Source: Limisphaerales bacterium
GTDB lineage: Bacteria; Verrucomicrobiota; Verrucomicrobiia; Limisphaerales; UBA1100
Assembly: GCA_014382585.1 (NCBI GenBank)
Contig: JACNJL010000023.1
Span: 40,944-104,943, forward strand
Direction of reading: 5' to 3'
DNA length: 64,000 nucleotides
Each line of letters opens with the position of its first letter. Position 1 is the stretch's first letter. Below are positions 7,902-16,729 of this stretch, piece after piece. The notes beneath the pieces were generated by a model that saw only the letters and a program-made list of their open reading frames with translations, did not search any database and had not been told where the DNA came from. Made by a program: the position numbers and the translations under genes.

Positions 7902-9199
7902 CGCCCAACGCAGTATAGTGCGCCATTGGTGCGGATAAACAATTGCCCCCCCGCGATGGCCACGCTGGCGCGGGTGAGGTCATCCCCCTTTTCGCCGAGC
8001 ATTGTCCGGTGCAGGATTTCTCCTTTTTTTGCGTCCACCACGAAGGCTTCGCCGGCGTGGTTTTGCAAGTAGATTTTCCCGTTCGCTGCCGTGGGTGAGG
8101 TGCGGATTTTGGCACGGCTATCGAGGTTGGTTTGCCACTCGGCCTTGCCGTTGGCGGGGTTTACGCAGGAGAGAATTTTGTCGCGCCCTTCGCCATAAAT
8201 GATGAAAAATTTCCCCTCATAAAACAGAGGCGAGCAAACGTCGGTGGTCACACCATCCGTGCGCCCAGCGCTTTTCCACGCCAACTGGCCTTCGCCTTTG
8301 GCACCGGCTTTGACGGCGCATACGGGGCCGCCTTTGGGCGCGCAGGCGAGGATCACGCCACCGCCCGCGGCGGGCGAGGGCACCAGGCGCCAGTGTCCGA
8401 TGCGCGAGGGATTCCACGTGCCCCAGCGCCAGAGTTCCTCGCCGGTTTTGGGGTTGTGCCCCGTGAGGCAGTCGCCACCGACGATGACCAATTCTTTGCG
8501 GCCATTGTGCGTGAACGGCATTGGCGTGCTGAAGGCTTCGAGGCTTTCGGCTTTGGCGTTGGAGGGGCGGTTGTGTTTCCAGAGTTGCTTGCCGGTTTTC
8601 GGATTAAGCGCGAGCAAATAGCTCTCGTTGCCATTGGCTTTGCCGTGCCCGCGCACGCCGGTGTCGCGCTGGAGGATTTGCAGATAAAGAATGCCGCCGT
8701 GTAACAATGGGCTGGTGCTGAATGTCCACTGAAAAGCAAAGCCGTTTTCTTCGCCTTGGATTTTTTTGGCCCATAGTTTTTTGCCTTCCAAATCAAACGT
8801 GGCGAGGTCGCCATTGCCGTAAAAGAAGGTCACCACTTCGCCATCGGTGACGGGCGAGGGCGAGGCGTAGTTGCTGCGGTCATCGAGTTGGTACCCCGTG
8901 CCCACGACGCGTCGCCAGATTTCCTTGCCCGTGCGGCGGTCGAAACATAGTGCCAGCAGCTCCTTCGCCTTCGGATTGGTGGATGACACAAACACGCGGT
9001 CGCCCGATATAATTGGCGTGGCTGCACTGGGCCCGGGCATAGTCACTTTCCAGGCGATATTTTCGGTTTTAGAAAATTTCACCGGGAGACCGGCCGCGTC
9101 AGTGGCGCCATTATGATTGGGGCCACGCCAGTTAGGCCAGTCGTTTGCGTAGCCATTCAGGGCAAGGACGGCGAGAAGGAAGGTGGTTTTTTTGATCAT
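7898..9199 (-). CDS. PQQ-like beta-propeller repeat protein (secreted)
   Basis: Secreted beta-propeller of 433 residues with an N-terminal signal peptide (MIKKTTFLLAVLALNGYA). WPNWRGPNHNGATDAAGLP is a hallmark opening for the outer-membrane/periplasmic PQQ-repeat proteins abundant in planctomycetes and verrucomicrobia. Repeats of the type DRRTGKEIW, NPKTGKQLW, NPKTGEELW, NPANGKAEW and DAKKGEI are spaced through the protein. It resembles BamB-like propellers but no redox partner is adjacent, so function is unassigned. It is convergent with the porin and lies 37 nt upstream of the DUF6807 gene on the same strand, possibly one transcript. Confidence 0.85.
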   Translation of the reverse strand: MIKKTTFLLAVLALNGYANDWPNWRGPNHNGATDAAGLPVKFSKTENIAWKVTMPGPSAATPIISGDRVFVSSTNPKAKELLALCFDRRTGKEIWRRVVGTGYQLDDRSNYASPSPVTDGEVVTFFYGNGDLATFDLEGKKLWAKKIQGEENGFAFQWTFSTSPLLHGGILYLQILQRDTGVRGHGKANGNESYLLALNPKTGKQLWKHNRPSNAKAESLEAFSTPMPFTHNGRKELVIVGGDCLTGHNPKTGEELWRWGTWNPSRIGHWRLVPSPAAGGGVILACAPKGGPVCAVKAGAKGEGQLAWKSAGRTDGVTTDVCSPLFYEGKFFIIYGEGRDKILSCVNPANGKAEWQTNLDSRAKIRTSPTAANGKIYLQNHAGEAFVVDAKKGEILHRTMLGEKGDDLTRASVAIAGGQLFIRTNGALYCVGR

Positions 9200-9235
9200 A
9201 GTTTGTTCGGTTAAAAATTGGACGGAGGGCTTGAG

Positions 9236-10219
9236 TTATTGCTTCACCACCCAATTGGAAAATTGGGTGTATGCCTGTTGCGCGGCGGCGCGCCAGCGTT
9301 TTTCCTGTTCCTTGGAAACTTGAGGCGGGAAGGATTCCATTGCGGGCTGTTCGCTGGGGGCGATGTGGAAACGGTAGTTGAGTTTTTGCACGTCGCCTTG
9401 TTTCATTTTCTTTTTGAAGAAGAACCCGAATCGACCGTAGTTGCGCCAGGAAAGTTCTTCGACCGGTTGATTGGGCGCGTTGAATTGCGTGGCGCTATAC
9501 CAATTGTTGCCAAGCTTGAATTGTAGGCGATTCCATTGCCAATCGTTGCTGAGCACTTTGCCGTTGCCGGCTGTTTTGCCTTTCGGTTCCCAGAGGTAGC
9601 TGGTGAACTTCGTGCCTTTCGCGGCTACCTCAGCATGGGCGCGGAAGTGGCAACCGGCGTGCTGCAAATCGCCCCCGAGGGTGAGATCGCGCGCGGCGGT
9701 TAGCTCGGTGTGGAAATCAATTTCCGTTCGACCGTCGGCATTTTGTGAAATAGCGAGCGAGCGCGTCTCGGAAAGCAGCAGCACATCTTCTTTGCCCACC
9801 TTGCCGGTGCGCCATTCAATGTCGGCTACGATGATGACGCCGTCGTCGGTAGCCTTGGCGCTTGAGATTTTTTTCACGCGCATAATTTCGCCCTTGTGAA
9901 TGTGCCACAAATCGTATGTGCCCTCGCCAGCGAGAACCCGCCAGCCAATGTAAATGCCGCGATGATGCGGATATTTGCCGGTATCTTTGCCATCGGGCCC
10001 CACGCCGGGGTTGGTGAGCAGCTCGCCTTTCGTGCCGTACACGTGCAGGAAGGGTTTTTTCTGGCCCTCGCCAAAAACAAAATGTGCGATCGGTTTACCC
10101 CCCTTGGCAACGGCCAACCCTTGGCCGGGCGCGTTGGGGTTGGCGGCGGGTTCGACGGTCCATTTCGCGGCATTCGCGCTGAACGCGAGCAATAGGGATA
10201 GAGTGAAGATTTGTTTCAT
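9236..10219 (-). CDS. DUF6807 family (PmoA-like) secreted protein
   Basis: Secreted protein of 327 residues with a signal peptide (MKQIFTLSLLLAFSANA). The segments PFLHVYGTKGELLT, YPHHRGIYIGW, LWHIHKGEI and the internal TEIDFHTELTA match the family often named PmoA-like or DUF6807, which I recall as common in carbohydrate-degradation loci of Bacteroidetes, Planctomycetes and Verrucomicrobia. No catalytic assignment is secure. The ATG at 10219 was chosen for the signal peptide; an upstream start at 10330 would extend into the repeat-rich leader. It is probably co-transcribed with the PQQ-propeller gene downstream. Confidence 0.72.
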   Translation of the reverse strand: MKQIFTLSLLLAFSANAAKWTVEPAANPNAPGQGLAVAKGGKPIAHFVFGEGQKKPFLHVYGTKGELLTNPGVGPDGKDTGKYPHHRGIYIGWRVLAGEGTYDLWHIHKGEIMRVKKISSAKATDDGVIIVADIEWRTGKVGKEDVLLLSETRSLAISQNADGRTEIDFHTELTAARDLTLGGDLQHAGCHFRAHAEVAAKGTKFTSYLWEPKGKTAGNGKVLSNDWQWNRLQFKLGNNWYSATQFNAPNQPVEELSWRNYGRFGFFFKKKMKQGDVQKLNYRFHIAPSEQPAMESFPPQVSKEQEKRWRAAAQQAYTQFSNWVVKQ

Positions 10220-10263
10220 AAGATGGTGCGGGCTGATGATGCCTGTACGGGGCTGTGGGTCAA

Positions 10264-10390
10264 GCTTGTCATTGAATCTCCAAGGCCCAATTTCCAATTC
10301 CCAAGGAATGTTCCAAATCCCAAAAACCAATTTGGGTTTTGGGTTTCTTGGTCATTGGAACTTGAGCCTTCCTTGCTCTTGGTGTTCACT
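10264..10390. repeat. Degenerate CCAA/TTGG inverted repeat region
   Basis: The left half is C/A-rich with repeated CCAA and CCCAA words; the right half is G/T-rich with TTGGG and CTTGG words, so the region can fold on itself. The clearest stem is CCCAAAA (10319-10325) with TTTTGGG (10337-10343). It occupies most of the intergenic space between the DUF6807 gene and yebC. Confidence 0.5.
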
Positions 10391-10410
10391 CGGCGTTCAC
10401 TTTTTCGATT

Positions 10411-11139
10411 ATGGCCGGACACAGTAAATGGGCGAATATTAAGCACACCAAGGCGCGCATGGATGCCAAGCGCAGTAAGGTGTTTGCGAAAATTGCGCGG
10501 GAGATTACGATTGCCGCGAAGCTGCACGGTGGCGATGCGGCAATGAATCCGCGCTTGCGGTTGGCGTTATTGAAGGCGCGCGGGGCGAATATGCCGGCAG
10601 ACAATATCCAGCGCGCCATCAATCGTGGCACGGGCGATGGCGAGTCGGCGAGTTTTGTGGATCTCACCTATGAGATTTATGGCCCGCACGGTGCGGCGAT
10701 TCTCTGTGAGGTTTCCACGGACAACCGCAACCGAACAGCGGCGGACATTCGCGCCATTCTCACGCGCAATGATGGCAAGCTGGCCACGGCGGGATCGGTG
10801 AGCCGGTTGTTTCATCGCAAAGGGCAAATTATGATTGCGCGTGCCAATGCGGAGGAGGAGGTGCTGATGGAATTGGCGCTGGAAGCGGGCGCGGAGGATT
10901 TTAAGGTGGAGGAGGAGGGCTACGAAATTCTTACTGCGCCAAATGATTTTGAGGCGGTGCATAAGGCGGTGGAAACGGCAGACATCGCGATGGAGTCAGC
11001 GGAAATTACGGCGTTGCCGGAAATGAGCGCGCCGATTTCAAGTGAAGCGGATTTGGGAAAAGTGGATCGCCTTGTGGATTTGCTGGAAGACCACGACGAC
11101 GTGCAGGAAGTTTATTCCAACGCAGAGTTGGAGGGTTAA
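10411..11139 (+). CDS. yebC: YebC/PmpR family DNA-binding/translation regulatory protein
   Basis: Cytosolic protein of 242 residues. The opening MAGHSKWANIKHTKARMDAKR is the near-invariant YebC signature, followed by KARGANMPADNIQRAI and YGPHGAAILCEVSTDNRNRTA. Members have been described as transcription regulators and, more recently, as factors that help ribosomes through difficult motifs such as polyproline; the mitochondrial homologue is TACO1. This window also encodes a strongly polyproline protein (60076-61545), a possible client. The gene is preceded by a degenerate palindromic region and is convergent with the UreF-like gene, with stops overlapping by 4 nt. Confidence 0.94.
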   Translation: MAGHSKWANIKHTKARMDAKRSKVFAKIAREITIAAKLHGGDAAMNPRLRLALLKARGANMPADNIQRAINRGTGDGESASFVDLTYEIYGPHGAAILCEVSTDNRNRTAADIRAILTRNDGKLATAGSVSRLFHRKGQIMIARANAEEEVLMELALEAGAEDFKVEEEGYEILTAPNDFEAVHKAVETADIAMESAEITALPEMSAPISSEADLGKVDRLVDLLEDHDDVQEVYSNAELEG

Positions 11140-11756
11140 GCCACCATCCGCTCGATCGCCTCGGGCAGGCGCGCTTGGGAGCGGCTAATGAGTTGCTCGC
11201 GGTCGGTTTGGGTGAGCTTCAATTTTGCGGCCGCGGTGGCCACCACGGCTTCGAGGGCGCTTTGCGCGTAATCGGCCAAGCCTTGCCTCGGGGCAATTGA
11301 GAACACCGCCATCGTGAGGCCAAACACCAGAGGATGATTGGCCGGCGCGCGGCCTTCGCGGGCGGCGTCGAGGAAGCGTTGCACCACGCGTTCATCACGC
11401 AGCGGTTGCAGGCGTTTGAGGTGGTCGGTGCCAAAGCGTTGGCTGGCGGGCGCGAGTTGGAGCCACTCGGGGTGTGTGCCCGCGAGGGATTCATCGAGCG
11501 CGATGAGTTCCAGCGCTTCACCGCGGGCGGCGTGCCGATGAGCGGCGGCGACGGCGGGCAATTCCACCGGTTCGAGCAGCGTTACGCGGTAGCGCTCGAG
11601 CAGCACGGAAAGCTCCAACACCGTGCCCACGCGGGCGGTGCCGAGCGCGCGCGAAATGCTATCCACGCACAATACCCCCTCCAGCGCATCGAGCTGCGCG
11701 GCGTAGGGATGCAGCCCGCCCGCGGGCAGCGCGTCGATGTCCAATCCATTTTGCAC
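11136..11756 (-). CDS. UreF-like protein, orphan
   Basis: Protein of 206 residues whose C-terminal half resembles urease accessory protein UreF: NHPLVFGLTMAVFSIAPRQGLADYAQSALEAVVATAA then KLTQTDREQLI, corresponding to the UreF HPVVFG...YLYSWLSNLVQAAV...LGQTDGQ pattern. The N-terminal DALPAGGLHPYAAQLDALEG recalls the UreF ALPVGGFAHSQGLE segment in altered form. The length fits UreF (about 200-230). No ureA/B/C/D/E/G or nickel transporter gene is in the window. It may be a urease accessory gene separated from its operon, or a homologue with another role. The family call is from pattern memory and not certain. Confidence 0.5.
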   Translation of the reverse strand: MQNGLDIDALPAGGLHPYAAQLDALEGVLCVDSISRALGTARVGTVLELSVLLERYRVTLLEPVELPAVAAAHRHAARGEALELIALDESLAGTHPEWLQLAPASQRFGTDHLKRLQPLRDERVVQRFLDAAREGRAPANHPLVFGLTMAVFSIAPRQGLADYAQSALEAVVATAAAKLKLTQTDREQLISRSQARLPEAIERMVA

Positions 11757-11952
11757 CCCCGCATTTTGCCGAAAAACAGGGCAATTGTAAATAAAACGGC
11801 GCGCGGGATTGGAGTTGATTCATCGTTTTTGCGCTGATACCGTTGGCCACCGCAAAGCGTCCCGTTCGATTGGGACAAGAGATGATGCAAACAAGGTGTA
11901 GTCAATAACCAGCTCCGGCTGCTTTGCTTTTGAGTAACCCAAAGATTTCAAC

Positions 11953-14900
11953 ATGCCAGAACAAATTATAGAACAAGAAACTCCCGCCGCCGTGCAAACC
12001 GGTGACAAGCCAAAGTACCCCGGCTTTCCCGTCACCTGCAACGGCAACCAATTGGTGACCGAATGGGTGGAAACACGCATCACCGAAGGCGGCGTATTTT
12101 ATCCCATCACGCCCTCTACCGAAGGCGGCGAGATTTATCAACAAGCGTTCGCGCAGGGCGCGTTGGATGTTTGGGGCAACCAAAAGCTGGCCATCGAATG
12201 CGAAGGCGAACACGCCGCGCAAGGCGGAGCCACCGCTGTGGCGGTCACCGGCAAGCGCACGGTGAATTTTACTTCCGGTCAGGGCATCGTGTACGCGATG
12301 GAGCAGTATTACCACGCACCGGGCAAGCTCTCCACGATGGTGGTGGAGGTTGGCGCGCGCGCGCTGACCAAGCACGCGCTCAATGTCCACTGCGGGCACG
12401 ACGATTTTTACGCCGCGCTCGATACCGGCTGGACGATGCTGGTAGGCCGCGACGCCCAACAAGCCGCTGACCAGGCGGTCATTCTGCGTAAGTGCAACGA
12501 GATCGCGTTGAACCCCGGAATGAATATTCAGGACGGAATGCTCACCACCCATTCCGAGCGCACCTATCGCGCGCCGGAAGCGGATTTGCTGCGCGAATAT
12601 CTGGGCGCGCCTGATGAGATTATCGAGTGCCCCACGCCCGCCCAGCGCGAGCTCTTTGGCCCCACGCGCCGTCGCGTGCCGGAGATGATGGATCTGAAAA
12701 ACCCCGTGTTGCTCGGCCCTGTTCAAAACCAAGAGCATCATATGAACGGCTGCATCGCGCGCCGCGATAATTTCAGTGAACCCATCCTCGGGATGCTCGA
12801 GCAATGCTACGAGGAATTTGCCCAACTCACTGGCCGCCGTTACGGACTCATTTCGGAATATCGCACTGAGGATGCGGACACCGTGTTTGTGTCGCTCGGT
12901 TGCGCCGCTGAAAATGTGGAAAGCGCCTGCGATTATTTGCGCGAGCAACGCAACGCCAAAGTCGGCTCCATCCACATCAACGTCATCCGGCCTTTCCCCG
13001 AGGCGGCGGTGATCAACGCGCTGCGCGGCAAGAAAAACGTGATCATCATCGAGCGCACCGATGAGGCGTTGGCCGGCGACAACCCGCTCGGCCGCGACAT
13101 TCGCACCGCGCTTTCCAAGGGCTTGGAGAGCGGCAAACACGGCAGCGATTTGCCTTCGCTCACCGATGCCGAAATGCCCCGCATCTTTCGCGGCAGCTAC
13201 GGAATGGGCTCACGCGATTTCCGTCCCGAACATTCGCTGGGCGCGTACGAATTCGCCACCGGCCAAACCAAACGCAAAGACGGCCGCAGCGCCGAGGACG
13301 GCGAATCCTATTTCACGCTCGGCATCGACCACCCGTACAGTGTCATTTCCAAGGACACCCCCTCGCTGCTGCCCAACGGCGCAATCGCGGTGCGATTCCA
13401 TTCCATCGGCGGTTGGGGAATGATTACCACCGGCAAAAACCTCGGCGAAATTGTCGGCAAATTCGGCCAAATCATTTCCGAACGCAACCCGAGCTATGAC
13501 GACCTCGGCCAACTCGAAGACAAGCTCTTCATTATGGCCAACCCCAAATATGGCTCGGAGAAAAAAGGCGCGCCCACCAATTATTTTCTCACCGTCGCGC
13601 CCGAGCGCATTCTCGTAAACTGCGAACTCAACCACGTGGACGTGGTGCTGTGTTGCGATCCCAAAGCCTTCACGCACTGCAATCCGCTTGAGGGCATCAA
13701 CAAAGGCGGCAGCCTCGTTTGGGAATCCAGCGAAACGCCCGAGACGGCGTGGCAACGCATCCCCGCGCATCATCGCGCCTATATTAAAGAGAACAACATT
13801 CGCGTGTTCATTCTGCCCGGCTTTGATATCGCCCGCGACGCCACCACCCGCGCCGATCTCCAACTGCGAATGCAGGGCAACTCATTCCTCGGCGCCTTCT
13901 TCCGCGTCTCCAGTTTTCTTAAAGATCACAACCTCGGCGAGGAGGAGTACCACCAAATCGTGCACGATCAGTACGAGAAAAAGTTTGGCCGCTTCGGTAA
14001 GGCCGTCGTGGAGTCGAACATGAAAGTGATGCTCGGCGGCTTTGAGCGTGTGGCAGAAATTCAGTATGGTGAGATTGAAGACGCCGACACTTCGAGTATG
14101 CGCAACCCGATGCTCGCCCCGCACACCGCCGCCGATCACGAAATGCCCGGCACAGCCGGCTGCGACGCCAGCGGTTGCCCCAGCTGCGCGATGCCGGAAG
14201 AACAGGAACGCGCGCCGTTCCAGACGATGGAGAAATTTGATTCCGAGTTCCGCAATGAACTCGGCTACCACCAACCCGCCGGAGCCTTCGCGAGCTTGGG
14301 CGTGATGGGCTCGGGCAGTGGTGCCACGCAAAGCAAATACGTGGCCCGCCGCGAGACGCCAGTTTATATCGCGGAAAATTGCACCCAATGTATGGAGTGC
14401 ATCACCGCTTGTCCGGACACGGCGCTGCCCAATACCGCGCAGGATGTCAGCACGGTTTTGGTTACGGCCATCCGAAATTACGTGGGCGATAAGGATGCGC
14501 AAAAGGCGCTGCTTAACGAAGTGAAAGGCCTCGACGATCGTTGTCGCGCGCGAATGAACGAGAATGTTGCCAGCAAAGGTAAGGAGCCGTTCAAGGATAT
14601 TTTGCGGTCGGAAGTGGATCAACTGACTGCCATTGATGACGTCGCACGAGCAGAGTTTGTGACGATCATCGATAAATTGCCGTTGGCGTATAATGATGTC
14701 TCCGCAATTTATCGCAGCGTGGAAAAGAAGAACCCCGGCAATGGCGGCCTTTTTTCGATTTTTGTTTCTGACCTGTGCAAAGGCTGCGGCGAATGCGTAC
14801 AGGTGTGCGGTGATCACGACGCGCTCCGGATGGTTTCGGAAACGCCCGACCTCAATGCCGAGCTAACCACCGCGCAGGTGTTCAGCCGGTTGCTGCCGGA

Positions 14901-16689
14901 CACGAGCCAGAAATTTCTCGGGCTGTACAATGACGACACGCCCGAAGCCTCGCGCGAAGCCGCGCTGCGAAATCATTTGATGGTGCGTCGCAATTACGAA
15001 GCACTCGTCAGTGGCGATGGCGCGTGTGCCGGTTGCGGCGAGAAGAGCGTGCTGCGCGCGGTGGCCTCCGTTACCGAAGCGTATATGCGGCCGATGTATC
15101 ACAAGAAAGCCGCGCGCCTGCGCGAGAAGGCTAATGAGCTGGAATCCAACGGCGCGGCCAACCTCGCGGCGCTCAAGGAACGCAGCGAGGAGGAATACAA
15201 GTTTTACAAACGCAGCATCGCCCACGTGGTGATGGGGCTCGGCGGCGAGAATGACGCCGACACCGATCATCGCCTCGAAGCGCACGGCGACATTGCCGAC
15301 AGCGAACTCATCGAATCGCTCATCGCCGTGCTGCGTCAGGACGCCTTTAACCACCGAGACATCCAAGCCATCGACGGTCGTCACGCCAACGGCATGAGCG
15401 TGATGTATATGGGCGCCCATACCGGCTGCAACACGGTGTACGGCTCCACGCCACCGAGCAATCCGCACCCGTATCCGTGGATGAATTCGTTGTTTCAAGA
15501 CGGCACCACCATCAGCTGGCTGTTTGGCGAATCGTCGATGCTCAACCACGCGCGGCGTTCGGTGGCGCCCGAGCGTTTGGCCACCGCGCTGCTCGAGCGC
15601 GAGGATGGCGTGAGCAGCGAGCGCGAATATTTTGAGATCACCCACCTCGATGACACGCAGATGACCGATCAGGAAGTGCGCGAGATGCCCAAGGTATGGG
15701 CCATCGGCGGCGACGGCGCGATGGGCGATATTGGTTTTCAAAATGTTTCCAAAGTGGTTTTGCAAAACAAACCCAACGTGATGATTCTGATGCTCGACAC
15801 GCAGGTGTACTCCAACACCGGCGGCCAAAATTCCGACAGCTCCAATATGCTGGGCGGCTACGATATGAACCAATTCGGCGTGGCCTCCCAAGGCAAGCTC
15901 ATCGAGAAAAAGAGCGTCGCCGAAACCTTCACCGCCGGCCACGGCTCGCCCTACGTCGCGCAGGTTTCGATGGCCAACTCCGCGAAAGTTTACAAGGCGA
16001 TGCTTGACGGCCTCGAATATCGCGGCACCGCGTTTTATCAGTGCTACACCACCTGCCAACCCGAGCACGGCGTGGCGGATAATATGAGCGCCGATCAAGC
16101 CCGGATGATTCGCGACAGCCGCGGGATGCCGGAATTCATTTACAACCCGCGTGCCGGCGAAACCTTGCAGGAAGGCTTCGAGCTTAAAGGGAATCCCTCA
16201 ATCAAACGCGATTGGTGGGAAGCCAAATACCCCTCCACCGGCGACAAATATAACTACACCGTCGCCCACTGGGCCATCACCGAGGCGCGCTTCCGCCTGC
16301 ACCTCAAGGAAATTCCCGAGGCACAAGCCGGCGAGTTCATTCATATGGACAATATGCTTACCGCCATCACGCAACAGGACGTCGTTTACCGCCGCGTGTT
16401 TGACGAAACTCATCGTGCTTACGTTCCCGACTGGGGCGTGTATTTCAAAGCCGAGGTAAACGGTAAAGTCAAATACTACATCGTGAGCCGCCAGATGGTG
16501 CTCTTCCACATCGAGCGCCGCAAATCGTGGCGGATGCTCCAAAGCCGCGCCGGCATCGTGAACGCCGATTACCTCGCCCAAAAAATCCTCGTGGAAAAAG
16601 TCGACAAAGGCGAAGTCACCCGCGACGACCTCCTCGAACGCGGCTGGGAACTCTTAAACGAACAAGTCGCCACCGCCGCTGGAAACTAA
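11953..16689 (+). CDS. Fused 2-oxoacid:acceptor (pyruvate:ferredoxin/flavodoxin-type) oxidoreductase
   Basis: Single-chain CoA-dependent 2-oxoacid oxidoreductase of 1578 residues, longer than classic NifJ (about 1170-1200). Domain order follows NifJ: pyruvate-binding alpha region (FYPITPSTEGGEIY near residue 50), gamma region (RFHSIGGWGMITTGKNLGE near 480), two 4Fe-4S ferredoxin motifs (CTQCMECITACP from about residue 810 and CKGCGECVQVC from about 942), then the TPP-binding beta region (GDGACAGCGEKS near 1020, GGDGAMGDIG near 1253, YSNTGGQNSDSS). An extra Cys-rich insert CDASGCPSC lies at about 737-745, and a long insert separates the two halves of the TPP domain. It would decarboxylate pyruvate or a related 2-oxoacid to acyl-CoA and reduce ferredoxin; the substrate is not certain. 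No strong Shine-Dalgarno precedes the ATG. Confidence 0.87.
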   Translation: MPEQIIEQETPAAVQTGDKPKYPGFPVTCNGNQLVTEWVETRITEGGVFYPITPSTEGGEIYQQAFAQGALDVWGNQKLAIECEGEHAAQGGATAVAVTGKRTVNFTSGQGIVYAMEQYYHAPGKLSTMVVEVGARALTKHALNVHCGHDDFYAALDTGWTMLVGRDAQQAADQAVILRKCNEIALNPGMNIQDGMLTTHSERTYRAPEADLLREYLGAPDEIIECPTPAQRELFGPTRRRVPEMMDLKNPVLLGPVQNQEHHMNGCIARRDNFSEPILGMLEQCYEEFAQLTGRRYGLISEYRTEDADTVFVSLGCAAENVESACDYLREQRNAKVGSIHINVIRPFPEAAVINALRGKKNVIIIERTDEALAGDNPLGRDIRTALSKGLESGKHGSDLPSLTDAEMPRIFRGSYGMGSRDFRPEHSLGAYEFATGQTKRKDGRSAEDGESYFTLGIDHPYSVISKDTPSLLPNGAIAVRFHSIGGWGMITTGKNLGEIVGKFGQIISERNPSYDDLGQLEDKLFIMANPKYGSEKKGAPTNYFLTVAPERILVNCELNHVDVVLCCDPKAFTHCNPLEGINKGGSLVWESSETPETAWQRIPAHHRAYIKENNIRVFILPGFDIARDATTRADLQLRMQGNSFLGAFFRVSSFLKDHNLGEEEYHQIVHDQYEKKFGRFGKAVVESNMKVMLGGFERVAEIQYGEIEDADTSSMRNPMLAPHTAADHEMPGTAGCDASGCPSCAMPEEQERAPFQTMEKFDSEFRNELGYHQPAGAFASLGVMGSGSGATQSKYVARRETPVYIAENCTQCMECITACPDTALPNTAQDVSTVLVTAIRNYVGDKDAQKALLNEVKGLDDRCRARMNENVASKGKEPFKDILRSEVDQLTAIDDVARAEFVTIIDKLPLAYNDVSAIYRSVEKKNPGNGGLFSIFVSDLCKGCGECVQVCGDHDALRMVSETPDLNAELTTAQVFSRLLPDTSQKFLGLYNDDTPEASREAALRNHLMVRRNYEALVSGDGACAGCGEKSVLRAVASVTEAYMRPMYHKKAARLREKANELESNGAANLAALKERSEEEYKFYKRSIAHVVMGLGGENDADTDHRLEAHGDIADSELIESLIAVLRQDAFNHRDIQAIDGRHANGMSVMYMGAHTGCNTVYGSTPPSNPHPYPWMNSLFQDGTTISWLFGESSMLNHARRSVAPERLATALLEREDGVSSEREYFEITHLDDTQMTDQEVREMPKVWAIGGDGAMGDIGFQNVSKVVLQNKPNVMILMLDTQVYSNTGGQNSDSSNMLGGYDMNQFGVASQGKLIEKKSVAETFTAGHGSPYVAQVSMANSAKVYKAMLDGLEYRGTAFYQCYTTCQPEHGVADNMSADQARMIRDSRGMPEFIYNPRAGETLQEGFELKGNPSIKRDWWEAKYPSTGDKYNYTVAHWAITEARFRLHLKEIPEAQAGEFIHMDNMLTAITQQDVVYRRVFDETHRAYVPDWGVYFKAEVNGKVKYYIVSRQMVLFHIERRKSWRMLQSRAGIVNADYLAQKILVEKVDKGEVTRDDLLERGWELLNEQVATAAGN

Positions 16690-16704
16690 ACTGTGCTAAA
16701 CGTG

Positions 16705-16725
16705 CTGCCGGCATCTTGCCGGCAG
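16705..16725. repeat. Perfect 21-bp palindrome between convergent genes
   Basis: CTGCCGGCA, loop TCT, TGCCGGCAG: a perfect 9-bp stem. It sits in the 40-nt gap between the convergent oxidoreductase and dehydrogenase genes. There is no T-run on either side, so it is not a canonical intrinsic terminator; it resembles a REP-like dispersed palindrome. Confidence 0.7.
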
Positions 16726-16729
16726 ACCC

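Noticed and set aside
11902..16098. Several 300-400-codon minus-strand frames (e.g. 11902-13140, 14863-16098)
   Set aside because: All lie antisense to the 1578-residue oxidoreductase, which has clear motifs throughout.
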